A stretch of DNA of 64,000 nt from Clostridium sp. LS (lineage in GTDB: Bacteria > Bacillota > Clostridia > Clostridiales > Clostridiaceae). The stretch covers positions 1-64,000 of the forward strand of contig NZ_AUUU01000073.1 in assembly GCF_002760435.1 (NCBI RefSeq), written 5' to 3'. The number at the start of each line of letters is the position of its first letter. The stretch's first letter is position 1. This document shows positions 37,722-47,451 of the stretch, in pieces. The notes below the pieces were generated by a model, which did not search any database, was not told the DNA's origin, and saw nothing but the letters and a program-made list of their open reading frames with translations. The position numbers and the translations under genes were made by a program.

Positions 37722-39095
37722 TTATAATGAGTTCTTGCGATGCATTACTACTACACATTCAACATGTTTTGTATTTGGAAACATGTCTACTGGCTGAACC
37801 TCTAATGTTTTGTATTCCATTTCTTCTAAATGCTTCAAATCCCTTGCTAAAGTTCCAGGATCACAAGAAACATATACTATTCTTTCTGGCTTTGCTCTCC
37901 CTATAGCCTCCAGTAGCCTAACATCGCAGCCTTTTCTTGGTGGATCTACAACTATTACATCTGGCTTAATTCCTTCCTTTATCAACCGTGGAATTACTTC
38001 CTCGGATTTACCTACATAAAATTTAGAGTTATTTATTGTATTAGCTCTAGCATTATTCACAGCATCTTCGATTGCTTGGTCTACAATTTCTACTCCATAA
38101 ACCTTTTTTGCTTTTTGAGATAGAAATAATGTTATTGTACCAGTACCGCAATAAGCATCAAATACAATTTCATCTCCATTTAGATCAGCATACTCCAGTG
38201 CTTTTCCATAAAGAATTTCTGTTTGAATTGGATTCACTTGAAAGAAAGATAAGGGTGATATATTAAACTTATATTGCCCAATATAATCGGAAATATAGTC
38301 TTGGCCCCATAAAGTAATATTCTTATCTCCAAGAACTACGTTTGTGTCTTTATTATTAATATTTTGGATCAAACTCTTTAAATTTATAATTTCATTCTTT
38401 AACTTACTTATCAGTTCCTCCTTATAAGGAATCTCCTTATCTGTAGTAACTAATACTACCATAACTTCATTAGTCTTAAAACCTTTTCTAATCATTATGT
38501 TTCTAATTAAACCTTGCTCAAAAAATACTCCGTCCTTTTTAGCTGAAGCTATTGCATTTTTCATCATCCAAGACCTTATTATTTCTATAATTCTATCGCT
38601 TGCTTTATCTTGGATCTGACAACTATTCACATTAACTATCTCATGGGTTTTTTCACTAAAAAATCCTATAGAAAGTTCATTTTCTTTTGACCCCACTGAA
38701 AATATTGCTTTATTCCTATATCTATACGGATTTTTCATTCCTATTGGATATTTAACAATTTTTCCGTCCAGTCCAGCAATTCTTTCTATACAGTCTTTTA
38801 CTCTATTATATTTAAAGTCTAACTGTCCTTCATAACTTAAATGCATTAAAGTACAGCCACCACATTTTTCATAATCAATACATTCAGGTGACTTTCTTTC
38901 ATTGGATTTTTCTAATACTTCTAGAAGTCTTCCATGAGCATAGTTTTTCTTACTTTTAGTTATCTCAACCTTTACAGTTTCACCTTTTAACGCTCCAGGT
39001 ATAAAAATAGGATATCTATTTATTTTTGCGACACCTTCTCCTTCATAACCGAGAGAATCAATTTTTACAATATATTCTTTATTATTTTCTATCAC
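37722..39095 (-). CDS. rlmD: 23S rRNA (uracil-5-)-methyltransferase, RlmD/RumA family
   Basis: SAM-dependent methyltransferase making 5-methyluridine in 23S rRNA. The 457 residues have an N-terminal TRAM domain (about 1-60), four cysteines of an iron-sulfur cluster ([10 protein letters not shown] at about 77-86, plus VNSCQ near 158), the SAM loop [13 protein letters not shown] (about 315-327), DPPRKGCD (about 383) and the catalytic VSCDPGT (about 410). The start is GTG at 39095, preceded by AAGGAC; an overlapping ATG is out of frame. Upstream is an attenuator-like leader. It is a single-gene unit with terminators on both sides. Confidence 0.93.
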   Translation of the reverse strand: MIENNKEYIVKIDSLGYEGEGVAKINRYPIFIPGALKGETVKVEITKSKKNYAHGRLLEVLEKSNERKSPECIDYEKCGGCTLMHLSYEGQLDFKYNRVKDCIERIAGLDGKIVKYPIGMKNPYRYRNKAIFSVGSKENELSIGFFSEKTHEIVNVNSCQIQDKASDRIIEIIRSWMMKNAIASAKKDGVFFEQGLIRNIMIRKGFKTNEVMVVLVTTDKEIPYKEELISKLKNEIINLKSLIQNINNKDTNVVLGDKNITLWGQDYISDYIGQYKFNISPLSFFQVNPIQTEILYGKALEYADLNGDEIVFDAYCGTGTITLFLSQKAKKVYGVEIVDQAIEDAVNNARANTINNSKFYVGKSEEVIPRLIKEGIKPDVIVVDPPRKGCDVRLLEAIGRAKPERIVYVSCDPGTLARDLKHLEEMEYKTLEVQPVDMFPNTKHVECVVVMHRKNSL

Positions 39096-39121
39096 ATAAA
39101 CACGTCCTTAATTATATTTTA

Positions 39122-39147
39122 CAAAAAAAGAGCACCTTTCGGTGCCA
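39122..39147 (-). promoter_or_regulatory. Intrinsic terminator in the leader of the rRNA methyltransferase gene (attenuator candidate)
   Basis: GGCACC-GAAA-GGTGC hairpin with a GNRA-type loop followed by CTTTTTTTG on the minus strand, only 27 bases upstream of the GTG start and about 190 bases beyond the separate pyk terminator. A TATAAT (complement of 39217-39222, weak -35) lies upstream, so transcription started there would meet this terminator before the gene. The alternative is a back-up terminator for pyk. Confidence 0.6.
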
Positions 39148-39155
39148 ATACAGAA

Positions 39156-39182
39156 TCAGTTGCCATTTAATTCCATAATCAT
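39156..39182 (-). CDS. Possible 8-codon leader peptide upstream of the rRNA methyltransferase gene
   Basis: ATG to TGA reading frame coding MIMELNGN, ending nine bases before the leader terminator stem. A weak AAGAG lies about 12 bases upstream of the ATG. Its position suits ribosome-stalling attenuation, but so short a frame can occur by chance and no antiterminator stem was found. Confidence 0.25.
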   Translation of the reverse strand: MIMELNGN

Positions 39183-39327
39183 AAATTATTATTTCTCTTT
39201 ATGAGCAATAATATACATTATATATTAAATACCATCTAGATAATTGTTAATTTTTTGTTAACTTTTTATAACGAGTAATAAATTCCTATGACTTACTTAA
39301 AATTGTCGTATAAATCTTACAAATTAC

Positions 39328-39363
39328 AAAAAAGGCCTTGAGTAAAATATACCAAAGCCTTTT
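39328..39363 (-). terminator. Terminator of pyk
   Basis: An 11-bp stem (39353-39363 with 39330-39340, one G-U pair) with a short T run (complement of 39328-39333), 29 bases past the pyk stop. Confidence 0.85.
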
Positions 39364-39391
39364 TTATATATGAAAAATTATGTTTTAGAAA

Positions 39392-40813
39392 TTATTTAAC
39401 AATGCTAACTTTTAATAGGTTAGTTGCTCCAACTTCATTAACAGGAACTCCAGCTGCTAAAACAACTGTATCTCCTTCTTTAACAAATTCATAAGTCTTA
39501 GCTATTTCTACTGATTTTTCTAACATTTCATCAGTTGATACCATTTTATCAGCAACTATAGGATATACTCCCCATGAGAAAGCTAATTGTCTAGCAACTA
39601 CTTCGTCTGGAGTAACAGCTATAATTGGACATTCTGGTCTGCATTGAGATATTCTCTTTGCTGTAGCACCAGTTTGAGTTGAAGAAATTATAGCATTTGC
39701 TTGTAATTCATTAGCTGCATTACTAGCTGCTCTTGAAATAACTCCAGAAATAGCAGGTGTATGAGATTTAGCAGCTGAAACTGCTACCTTGTAAGTTAAT
39801 TGCTTTTCAGTTTCTTCAGCAATTTTAGCCATTGTAGATACAGCTTCTACTGGGTAATCTCCATTAGCACTTTCTCCTGATAACATGATTGCATCAGTAC
39901 CATCTAATATAGCATTAGCAACGTCTGAAACTTCAGCTCTTGTTGGTCTTGGATTTCTCATCATAGAATCTAACATTTGAGTTGCAGTTACAACTGGTTT
40001 TCCAGCAGCATTACATTTTTGAATAATCATCTTTTGAACTGCAGGAACTTGTTCTATTGGAATTTCAACTCCAAGATCTCCTCTAGCTACCATTATAAGG
40101 TCAGAAACTTCTAAGATTGAATCGATGTTATCAACACCTTCTTGGTTCTCAATCTTTGAACAAATTAATATTCTTTCTCCGCCATTTTCATCAAGTATCT
40201 TTCTGATAGTTTCTACGTCAGCTGCTTTTCTTATAAATGAAGCTGCAATCATAGTAACTCCAACTTGACATCCAAAGATTAAATCGCTTTTATCTTTTTC
40301 AGTAAGAGCTGGTAATTTAATAGATACTCCTGGTACGTTAACACCTTTATGTGTTCCAACTACTCCAGTGTTTTGAACTTCACACTTTATAGCATTTCCT
40401 TCAATTGATTTAACAGTTAATCCAACTAAACCATCGTCTATTAAAATAGTATTTCCTGGTTTAACATCATTTGCTAGTCCTTCATATGTAACAGCACATT
40501 TAGTAGTATCACCAACTACTGACATATCTCCAGCATATACTGTAAATTCTGTACCTTTAGTCAATTCAACCTTATTTGGTTCAAATTTACCTGTTCTAAT
40601 TTCTGGCCCTTTAGTATCAAGAATTATAGCAATTTCTCTGTTTAATTTCTTAGATAATTCTTTAACCTTTGCAATTCTTCCACCATGTTCTTCATGATCA
40701 CCATGTGAAAAATTATGTCTTGATGCATTCATGCCTGCAAGCATAACTTTTTCTAGTATTTCCATATCTTCACTTGCTGGACCAATAGTACAAATCATTT
40801 TAGTTTTTCTCAT
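39392..40813 (-). CDS. pyk: Pyruvate kinase
   Basis: Converts phosphoenolpyruvate and ADP to pyruvate and ATP, last step of glycolysis. The 473 residues include MICTIGPAS at the N-terminus, RHNFSHG (about 36-42), the metal/substrate signature ILICSKIENQEG (about 213-224) and VTATQMLDSM (about 291-300), then the allosteric C-terminal domain. It has no extra PEP-utiliser domain as found in Bacillus. I start at ATG 40813 (MRKTK) after GAGGAG with about ten-base spacing; an in-frame upstream start adds 13 residues without support. It follows pfkA by 67 bases, a standard clostridial pfkA-pyk operon. Confidence 0.97.
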   Translation of the reverse strand: MRKTKMICTIGPASEDMEILEKVMLAGMNASRHNFSHGDHEEHGGRIAKVKELSKKLNREIAIILDTKGPEIRTGKFEPNKVELTKGTEFTVYAGDMSVVGDTTKCAVTYEGLANDVKPGNTILIDDGLVGLTVKSIEGNAIKCEVQNTGVVGTHKGVNVPGVSIKLPALTEKDKSDLIFGCQVGVTMIAASFIRKAADVETIRKILDENGGERILICSKIENQEGVDNIDSILEVSDLIMVARGDLGVEIPIEQVPAVQKMIIQKCNAAGKPVVTATQMLDSMMRNPRPTRAEVSDVANAILDGTDAIMLSGESANGDYPVEAVSTMAKIAEETEKQLTYKVAVSAAKSHTPAISGVISRAASNAANELQANAIISSTQTGATAKRISQCRPECPIIAVTPDEVVARQLAFSWGVYPIVADKMVSTDEMLEKSVEIAKTYEFVKEGDTVVLAAGVPVNEVGATNLLKVSIVK

Positions 40814-40880
40814 TAAACTAACACTCCTCTTTCTTGGATTAATATATAGCATTTATATAAATAAACTATAAGCTTAATAA

Positions 40881-41837
40881 CTATGATAATACTTGAGCAA
40901 TATCATATAATTCTTTATCAAATTTGCTTTCCATATCTAAAGCTTCATCTATATCTTGGTCAATAATCTTATTATCTCTAATCCCAATTACTCTTGAAGT
41001 TAATCCTTCTAATAATACTTCTACTGCTTTAGCACCCATTCTTGAAGCTAATACTCTATCTGTAGCACTTGGACTTCCGCCTCTTTGAATATGACCTAAA
41101 ATTGTTGCTCTTGTTTCTATTCCTGTTACTTCTTCTACATATTTTGCAAGATCAAATGCTCCTCCAATTCCTTCTGCAAGGATAATTAAATTGTGCATCT
41201 TTCCTTTGTTTTTACCTTCTAAAATAGTTCTACAAAGTGCATCTTTATCAAAGTCTATTTCTGGGATTATTATTGCTTCTGCTCCACCACATATACCTGC
41301 GTATAGAGACAAATCTCCACAATCTCTACCCATAACTTCTACAATTGAAACTCTTTCATGTGAAGTTGAAGTATCTCTGATTTTATTAATTGCATCTACA
41401 ACAGTATTTAAGGCTGTATCAAACCCTAAAGTAAAATCTGTATAAGCTAAATCATTATCTATTGTTCCTGGAATTCCTATTGTTTTTATTCCAAGTTTTG
41501 ATAATAATTTTGCTCCAGTAAATGATCCATCTCCACCGATTACTACTAAAGCTTCTACGCCATAAGCTTGTAGAATTTTAGCAGCTTTTTTTCTTACTTC
41601 TTCATTTTTAAACTCAGGGCATCTAGCAGTTCTTAGGATTGTTCCACCTCTTTGAATTATATCAGATACTGAATTTCTATCCATACTGAATAGTTCTCCA
41701 TTGATTAATCCACTATATCCTCTTTGCACACCCATAACTTCAATTCCGTTATGAAGCGCAGTTCTTACTACTGCTCTAATTGCAGCATTCATTCCTGGTG
41801 CATCTCCACCACTTGTTAACACAGCTATCTTTTTCAT
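40881..41837 (-). CDS. pfkA: 6-phosphofructokinase
   Basis: ATP-dependent phosphorylation of fructose 6-phosphate, the committed step of glycolysis. The 318 residues show the ATP loop [15 protein letters not shown] (7-21), GGDGSF (about 102-107), the catalytic [19 protein letters not shown] (about 124-142) and MGRDCGD (about 169-175), all standard for bacterial ATP-PFK. Start is ATG 41837 ([11 protein letters not shown]) after AGGAGG; the 19-residue upstream in-frame extension is not family-like. An imperfect palindrome (aagggtctttaaaggtccctt, complement of about 41866-41886) lies in the leader. Operon with pyk. Confidence 0.97.
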   Translation of the reverse strand: MKKIAVLTSGGDAPGMNAAIRAVVRTALHNGIEVMGVQRGYSGLINGELFSMDRNSVSDIIQRGGTILRTARCPEFKNEEVRKKAAKILQAYGVEALVVIGGDGSFTGAKLLSKLGIKTIGIPGTIDNDLAYTDFTLGFDTALNTVVDAINKIRDTSTSHERVSIVEVMGRDCGDLSLYAGICGGAEAIIIPEIDFDKDALCRTILEGKNKGKMHNLIILAEGIGGAFDLAKYVEEVTGIETRATILGHIQRGGSPSATDRVLASRMGAKAVEVLLEGLTSRVIGIRDNKIIDQDIDEALDMESKFDKELYDIAQVLS

Positions 41838-42276
41838 AATATATATTTCCTCCTTAAATACCGTTAAGGGACCTTTAAAGACCCTTGTGTACATAATATA
41901 ACCATAATTTATTAATCAAGAATTATTGTACATAAAATTCTTGCAATTATCAATCATATTTGACTAATTTCTGATATTATTCTAAAATAAATATCTTAAT
42001 TTTATGAAAAGTTTTAGAGCTCGCATGTACTCTTAATTAATCAACTGGTTTCATACCCAAGCACTTCAAAATTAACATATTTTTGTATAAAATATATTTA
42101 TTTTAATCAAGGTACTTATTGTATCTAAATATAATATTATTTTTATTTCTCATTTAATATTAACTCATCTTCTCTATTATAACCAAAAAACGATAAATTA
42201 ATATAAAATAATATAAATTTTGTCATATTAATTTCTATAATATTTTCCATTTATACATTTGCTATCTATAATTTAA
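41838..42276. promoter_or_regulatory. dnaE-pfkA intergenic region with pfkA promoter candidates
   Basis: 439 bases without a gene. Closest to pfkA: TTGATT (complement of 41914-41919) and TATTAT (41893-41898), spacing 15, a weak match. Further up: ATGACA and TATTAA with 17-bp spacing around 42205-42235. The palindrome at about 41866-41886 lies between promoter and ribosome site and may be an operator or leader hairpin. No clear dnaE terminator was found. Confidence 0.35.
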
Positions 42277-45200
42277 TTATATATCTTGAACCTTAATATT
42301 TTCTTCCCCTAAATCATCTTTTAACAAACTTATAACATCGCTTTCTAATGAAATCCATCTATCTCTAGGTACTCTGAATTTTTGTTTTTCTTTACTTGCA
42401 AATATATATATAGGTGTATCTCCAAGATATTCTTTTATTAACAGCTCTTTAAGTTTTTTATTAAGTTCTTTGGCTGCCACAGTATCATCTACTCTTAAAT
42501 ATACTTTCGAAGAATTTATTTTTTCCAAAGGTTCAATACTCTCACATATAAGCTTAGGTGGTTCATCTTCCTTTAGGCTAAGCCTTCCCTTTACCAGTAC
42601 CAAGCTGTCTGTTACGCATAAATCTTTAACTTTATCTAAAATCTTAGGGAAAACTATTACCTCAATTGTTCCTGATAAATCTTCAAGTTTTAAGAATGCC
42701 ATTATAGAATTATTTCTAGTTACCTTTTGATTAACACCTGTGAGTATTCCTCCAAGAATTACTCTGTCATTATCTTGCAAACTATCTTGTCTATTAAACA
42801 TGGTAATATCACCCATATCGTTTTCCATGGTTTCATCCAGTGTTTCTTGAACTAAGAATATTTTAGATATTTCATTAGTCGTCTGCATTTTTAAACTTTG
42901 AGCGTAATCATCTAAAGGATGTCCCGTAATATATAGTCCAGTCATTTCTTTTTCCATTGCTAATAAATTTCTTTTATTGAATTCTTTGATATTTGGATAG
43001 TTAACTTCTGGATTCTTTAATTCTTCACTTGCGAATAAGCTTATCTGGCCGTCTATATTCCTTCTTTTATCACTTGAAATATTATCTATTAATTTTTCAT
43101 GGACAGCTAACATTTTTGATCTAAAAACTTTAAAATCATCTAAGGCACCAGCTTTTATTAAACATTCCACAGCACGTTTATTTATTGTTGATGGATCCAT
43201 TTTATTAATAAAATCAACCAAAGATTCAAATTTCCCTTTTTCTTCTCTAGCTTTAACTATGCCCTCTACAACATTAGCCCCAACATTTTTTACTGCGGCT
43301 AATCCAAATCTTATTTTATCGCCTTTAACAGTAAATTTCGAAAAACTTTCATTTATATTCGGTGGTAAAACTTGTATTCCTAATTCCTCTGCAATACCAA
43401 TATAATATGCTACCTTTTCATTAATTCCCATAATAGAGTTGAGCATAGCTGCTATCATTTCCACTGGATAATACTTCATAAGATATGCTGTCTGATACCC
43501 TACAACTGCATAAGCAGCAGCATGGGATTTATTAAATGCATAAGATGCAAAATCCATCATAGAATCAAAAATTTTATTGGCTACTTCCTCAGAAATTCCA
43601 TTTCTTATACACCCTGGCACTACTACTTCATCATTTTCAATAATACCATAAATGAAATTTTTTCTTTCCTCTTCCATTACCTTATGCTTTTTCTTTGACA
43701 TGGCTCTTCTAACCATATCGCTTCGTCCCATTGAATATCCTGCAAGCTTTCTAACAATTTCCATTACTTGTTCCTGATATACCATTACTCCATACGTTAC
43801 ATTAAGTATATCTTCTAATTCTTTTGTTTCATATTGAACTTTTTCAGGATTTCTTTTACATTCTATGTATCTAGGAATTTCTGCCATAGGACCTGGTCTA
43901 TATAGCGATATTCCTGCAATTATATCTTCTAGTGAATCAGGTTTTAATTCCTTCATGAATGAAACCATTCCTGCAGATTCTAATTGGAATACACCCGCTG
44001 TTCTACCTTCACCTATCATCTTATAAACTTCTTTATCCTCAAAGTCTATTTTATCTAAATCTATATCTATTCCTCTATTGTCCTTAATCATTTTTAAGGC
44101 ATCACTCATAACCGTTAAAGTTCTAAGTCCCAAGAAATCCATTTTAAGTAGCCCAAGTTCTTCTAAGGTATTCATACCAAATTGAGTTACTATCATTTCA
44201 TCATTTTTTTGTAATGGAACATATTCTACTAGAGGTCTTGATGCTATAACAACCCCAGCTGCATGGGTCGAGGAATGCCTTGGCAGCCCTTCCAAGTCCT
44301 TTGATACATCTATTAGTGTTTTTACTCTTTCATCGCTGTCATACGCTGACTTAAGCTCTGGATTTAAATCTAGTGCCTTCTCTATTGTAATACCTAACAT
44401 AGTTGGTATCATCTTAGCAATTCTATCGACTTCTGCATAGCTGTAATTCATTGCTCTTCCAACATCTCTTATACATAGTCTTGCAGCCATTGTACCAAAT
44501 GTTATTATTTGTGAAACATTATCTACACCGTATTTCTCAACAACATAATCAATAACTTCTTGTCTTCTTTCATAGCAAAAATCACTATCGATATCGGGCA
44601 TAGATACTCTTTCCGGATTTAAAAAACGTTCAAAGATTAAGCTATACTTAATAGGATCTATCTTAGTAATACCTAATGTATATGCCACTATGGAACCTGC
44701 AGCAGATCCCCTACCTGGGCCAGTAGGTATTCCACTTTCGTATGAGAATCTAATAAAATCCCAAACAATTAAAAAATAGTCTACATAGCCCATTTGCTTT
44801 ATTACTTCAAGCTCATATTCAAGCCTATCTACATATTCTTTGGCTTCTTCACTTTCTATTGCTATGTCGCTAATCTTACTGTAGTCTAATTTTATATCCC
44901 TCAACTGCTCAAATATATCATACCTGTCTATAAGTCCTTTATAACAAGTATCTCTAAGGTATTCAAAAGGGTCTTGCCCTTCTTCTAAAGGAAATTTAGG
45001 AAGTTTAGATTCATGGAATTTATATTCGTAGTTACATTGTTCTGCAATATTAATGGTATTTTCTATTGCTTCAGGAACATAAGAAAACATATCCCACATT
45101 TCTTCCCCTGATTTTAAGTAAAATTGATCTGAAGGATATCTTCTTCTATGAGGATCATCTATTGTTTTAGCTGTTTGTATACACATTAAAACATCGTGAG

Positions 45201-45852
45201 ATTTGGAGTCTTCTTTGCTTATATAATGGACGTCATTAGTAGCTATTAATGGAATTCCCACTTCTTTTGATAATTTTATATTCTCTTCATTCACCTTTAT
45301 TTGCTCTTCCATTCCATGGTTTTGCAATTCAAGGTAGAAATCTCCGTTAAATATTTCCTTATATATTAGCGCTGCTTCTTTAGCCTTCTCATAATTTCCC
45401 TTCAGGTGGTAGGATTGTACCTCTCCTCCTAAGCATGCACTTAAAGCTATTAATCCTTCACTATGTTTCTTTAAGTATTCATAATCAATCCTTGGTTTAT
45501 AGTAAAACCCTTCGATTGAAGCTACAGATACTATCTTCATTAAATTCTCATATCCTATTTCATTTTTAACTAATAAAACTAAATGATATGTTGAATTCTC
45601 TTTATCAGGTTGTTTAATATGTCTAGACTTTGGCACTACATACACTTCACAGCCTAAAATAGGTTTTATCTCATTTTCTCTTGCAGCTTTATAAAAATCT
45701 ACAAGTCCATATAAAACTCCATGATCAGTTATAGCTATACTCTTCATCCCTAGCTCTTTAGCCTGTTTCATAAGTTTCCCTATTTTTCCGGAGCCATCTA
45801 ATAAACTATATTCTGTATGTAAGTGTAAATGGCAAAATTGCTTTTCTTCCAT
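42277..45852 (-). CDS. dnaE: DNA polymerase III alpha subunit DnaE
   Basis: Replicative polymerase subunit of the DnaE type (the organism should also carry PolC). The 1191 residues contain a PHP domain at the N-terminus (HLHLHTEYSLLDGSGK, about 8-23), the catalytic aspartates in PDIDSDF (about 418-424) and LLKMDFLGL (about 562-570), the helix-hairpin-helix region, and a C-terminal OB fold (LGGILTGVNQKVTRN, about 1020). Start ATG 45852 after GAGGAAATC. The stop of the upstream Dabb gene and this start are separated by repeat A. Single gene of normal length. Confidence 0.97.
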   Translation of the reverse strand: MEEKQFCHLHLHTEYSLLDGSGKIGKLMKQAKELGMKSIAITDHGVLYGLVDFYKAARENEIKPILGCEVYVVPKSRHIKQPDKENSTYHLVLLVKNEIGYENLMKIVSVASIEGFYYKPRIDYEYLKKHSEGLIALSACLGGEVQSYHLKGNYEKAKEAALIYKEIFNGDFYLELQNHGMEEQIKVNEENIKLSKEVGIPLIATNDVHYISKEDSKSHDVLMCIQTAKTIDDPHRRRYPSDQFYLKSGEEMWDMFSYVPEAIENTINIAEQCNYEYKFHESKLPKFPLEEGQDPFEYLRDTCYKGLIDRYDIFEQLRDIKLDYSKISDIAIESEEAKEYVDRLEYELEVIKQMGYVDYFLIVWDFIRFSYESGIPTGPGRGSAAGSIVAYTLGITKIDPIKYSLIFERFLNPERVSMPDIDSDFCYERRQEVIDYVVEKYGVDNVSQIITFGTMAARLCIRDVGRAMNYSYAEVDRIAKMIPTMLGITIEKALDLNPELKSAYDSDERVKTLIDVSKDLEGLPRHSSTHAAGVVIASRPLVEYVPLQKNDEMIVTQFGMNTLEELGLLKMDFLGLRTLTVMSDALKMIKDNRGIDIDLDKIDFEDKEVYKMIGEGRTAGVFQLESAGMVSFMKELKPDSLEDIIAGISLYRPGPMAEIPRYIECKRNPEKVQYETKELEDILNVTYGVMVYQEQVMEIVRKLAGYSMGRSDMVRRAMSKKKHKVMEEERKNFIYGIIENDEVVVPGCIRNGISEEVANKIFDSMMDFASYAFNKSHAAAYAVVGYQTAYLMKYYPVEMIAAMLNSIMGINEKVAYYIGIAEELGIQVLPPNINESFSKFTVKGDKIRFGLAAVKNVGANVVEGIVKAREEKGKFESLVDFINKMDPSTINKRAVECLIKAGALDDFKVFRSKMLAVHEKLIDNISSDKRRNIDGQISLFASEELKNPEVNYPNIKEFNKRNLLAMEKEMTGLYITGHPLDDYAQSLKMQTTNEISKIFLVQETLDETMENDMGDITMFNRQDSLQDNDRVILGGILTGVNQKVTRNNSIMAFLKLEDLSGTIEVIVFPKILDKVKDLCVTDSLVLVKGRLSLKEDEPPKLICESIEPLEKINSSKVYLRVDDTVAAKELNKKLKELLIKEYLGDTPIYIFASKEKQKFRVPRDRWISLESDVISLLKDDLGEENIKVQDI

Positions 45853-45874
45853 GATTTCCTCACCACCCTTTCTT

Positions 45875-46010
45875 CAGTTAACAGTTTACAGTGCACAGTT
45901 AACAATTATGGATAAAATCCCTTCGGGATTTTTTTTATTTATATTTATTTAAAAACTCCGCAGGAGTTTTCTCCTTAACTGTTACCTGTTAACTGTTAAC
46001 TCCTAACTGA
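45875..46010. repeat. Stop-codon-linked hairpin repeat, copy A (Dabb gene to dnaE)
   Basis: 136-bp element bounded by cagttaacag at one end and ctgttaactcctaactga at the other. Two perfect hairpins: aatccc-ttc-gggatt (45916-45930, followed on the plus strand by a T run) and aaaactcc-gca-ggagtttt (45952-45970). It begins at the base after the Dabb stop codon and ends about 20 bases before dnaE. The plus-strand first hairpin looks like a terminator against antisense transcription. Confidence 0.75.
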
Positions 46011-46295
46011 TTAAAAGTCTAGTGTTTTACTGCCTTCCATATATGGTCCTATAACTTTTTTTACTTTTTCCACATGAAATTCATTTATGTCGTATGCAAG
46101 ATAGTCCTCTTTATTTTCAAATCTAGTTATAATTCCTATATCATAACTTCTATCACTTTTTATTACGTCTACTCCGACTTCTAATTGTTTTAATTCTTCA
46201 ACATTTCCATTCATAGATAATAAAGTTTCTTTTACTAATTTTAAATTTTCTTCTGTTGGCTCTTTTAACTTAAAAAGTACAATATGTGTAAACAT
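46011..46295 (-). CDS. Dabb-domain (stress-responsive A/B barrel) protein
   Basis: A 94-residue single-domain protein of the Dabb family, a ferredoxin-like dimeric barrel; the family opening MFTHIVLFKLK and the histidine/phenylalanine-rich closing part (FHVEKVKKVIGPYM) are present. Biochemical role unknown. I start at ATG 46295 with AAGGGATGG upstream; an in-frame GTG 39 bases upstream would add residues MHCKLSTE..., but these are encoded by repeat B. It sits alone between whiA and dnaE, bracketed by two repeat copies. Confidence 0.85.
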   Translation of the reverse strand: MFTHIVLFKLKEPTEENLKLVKETLLSMNGNVEELKQLEVGVDVIKSDRSYDIGIITRFENKEDYLAYDINEFHVEKVKKVIGPYMEGSKTLDF

Positions 46296-46312
46296 AATAC
46301 CATCCCTTCTTT

Positions 46313-46468
46313 CAGTTGACAGTTTACAGTGCACAGTTAACAGTTATGGATAAAATCCCTTCGGGATCTTTTTAATATATTTTTCAAACTCCGTTGGAGT
46401 TTGTTCCTTAAACTGCTAACTGTAAATTGTCCACAGGATACCCTAAAGGGCATGAACTGTGCACTGTT
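46313..46468. repeat. Stop-codon-linked hairpin repeat, copy B (whiA to Dabb gene)
   Basis: About 156 bp, closest to copy A. Hairpins: atccc-ttc-gggat (46355-46367) and aaactcc-gtt-ggagttt (about 46385-46402); a third, accctaaagggc-like stem at 46440-46452 is extra. Its right end, gtgcactgtttt, touches the whiA stop codon (46469-46471); its left end lies beside the Dabb ribosome site. Confidence 0.7.
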
Positions 46469-47416
46469 TTACTTGCTTGTTCTCAGCTCTTCTGCTATTT
46501 TCTCTATCTTTCTTAATCTATGATTTATTCCTGATTTTCCTACAGGCGGATCTAACATTTCGCCTAACTCTTTCAATGATTCATCTGGATAATTCAATCT
46601 TAGTTCAGCAATTTCTCTCAAATTATCTGGTAATCTTTGCAAGCCTATTTGAGATTGTATGAGTTTTATGCTTTCAACCTGCCTAACTGCAGCATTTACC
46701 GTTTTAGAAAGGTTTGCAGTCTCACAATTTACAAGCCTATTAACATTATTTCTCATTTCCTTCATTATTCGTATGTTTTCAATCTCTAGCAAGGATGCAT
46801 GTGCTCCAATTACATTTAGTAAATCTACGATTTGTTCGCCTTCTTTAATATATACTATAAAACTATTTTTCCTCTGTATCACTTTAGAGTTTAATTTAAA
46901 TGTATTAACAAGATTAGACAAATCTTTAGCATACTCCTCACTATGAGTTACAAATTCTAGGTGATAGGTTTTTTCAGGATTACTTATGCTCCCTCCACCA
47001 ATAAAGGCACCTCTTATATATGCTTTTTTAAGGTTATCCTCTTTAAAAATATGTTTTTCAATCCTATAGTCTAAGCTCATTATTCCATCTATTTCTTTAA
47101 GTATTCCCGTTTCACTTAACAAACCTCTAACGCCCATTTCCTCCGATATCACTACCATGTAAATATTATTCTTTTTTAGGGAATTACTTTTTTTTACCAT
47201 TAATTTTGAATGAATGCCAAAGTGATCCTTTAGAAGTGTGAAAATCAATCTAGCACTAGCTGGATTTTCTGTAGTCATTTTAAAACTAAGTCCACTTCCA
47301 CTAAAAGCTAATGTGCCACTAACCTTCATTATTGCTGATATTTCTGCCAATGCTTCTTCCTTTGAAATATCTATATACCTGCATATTTCTCCTTTAACTT
47401 TAGATGAAAATGACAT
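46469..47416 (-). CDS. whiA: Sporulation/cell-division regulator WhiA
   Basis: DNA-binding protein with a degenerate LAGLIDADG homing-endonuclease fold (about 90-220; IRGAFIGGGSISNPEKTYHLEF) and a C-terminal helix-turn-helix (LKELGEMLDPPVGKSGINHRLRKI, given here only as positions about 280-303). In Firmicutes it affects division and chromosome segregation. The 315-residue length is standard. ATG 47416 follows AAGGAAGG. It is third in the conserved rapZ-yvcK-whiA run. Its stop codon abuts repeat B. Confidence 0.95.
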   Translation of the reverse strand: MSFSSKVKGEICRYIDISKEEALAEISAIMKVSGTLAFSGSGLSFKMTTENPASARLIFTLLKDHFGIHSKLMVKKSNSLKKNNIYMVVISEEMGVRGLLSETGILKEIDGIMSLDYRIEKHIFKEDNLKKAYIRGAFIGGGSISNPEKTYHLEFVTHSEEYAKDLSNLVNTFKLNSKVIQRKNSFIVYIKEGEQIVDLLNVIGAHASLLEIENIRIMKEMRNNVNRLVNCETANLSKTVNAAVRQVESIKLIQSQIGLQRLPDNLREIAELRLNYPDESLKELGEMLDPPVGKSGINHRLRKIEKIAEELRTSK

Positions 47417-47451
47417 TTTGTTTCCTTCCTTACTTTAAATAATATAATTGT

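Noticed and set aside
46296-46334. N-terminal extension of the Dabb protein (MHCKLSTE...)
   Set aside because: Comes from repeat B; the ATG at 46295 has a proper ribosome site.
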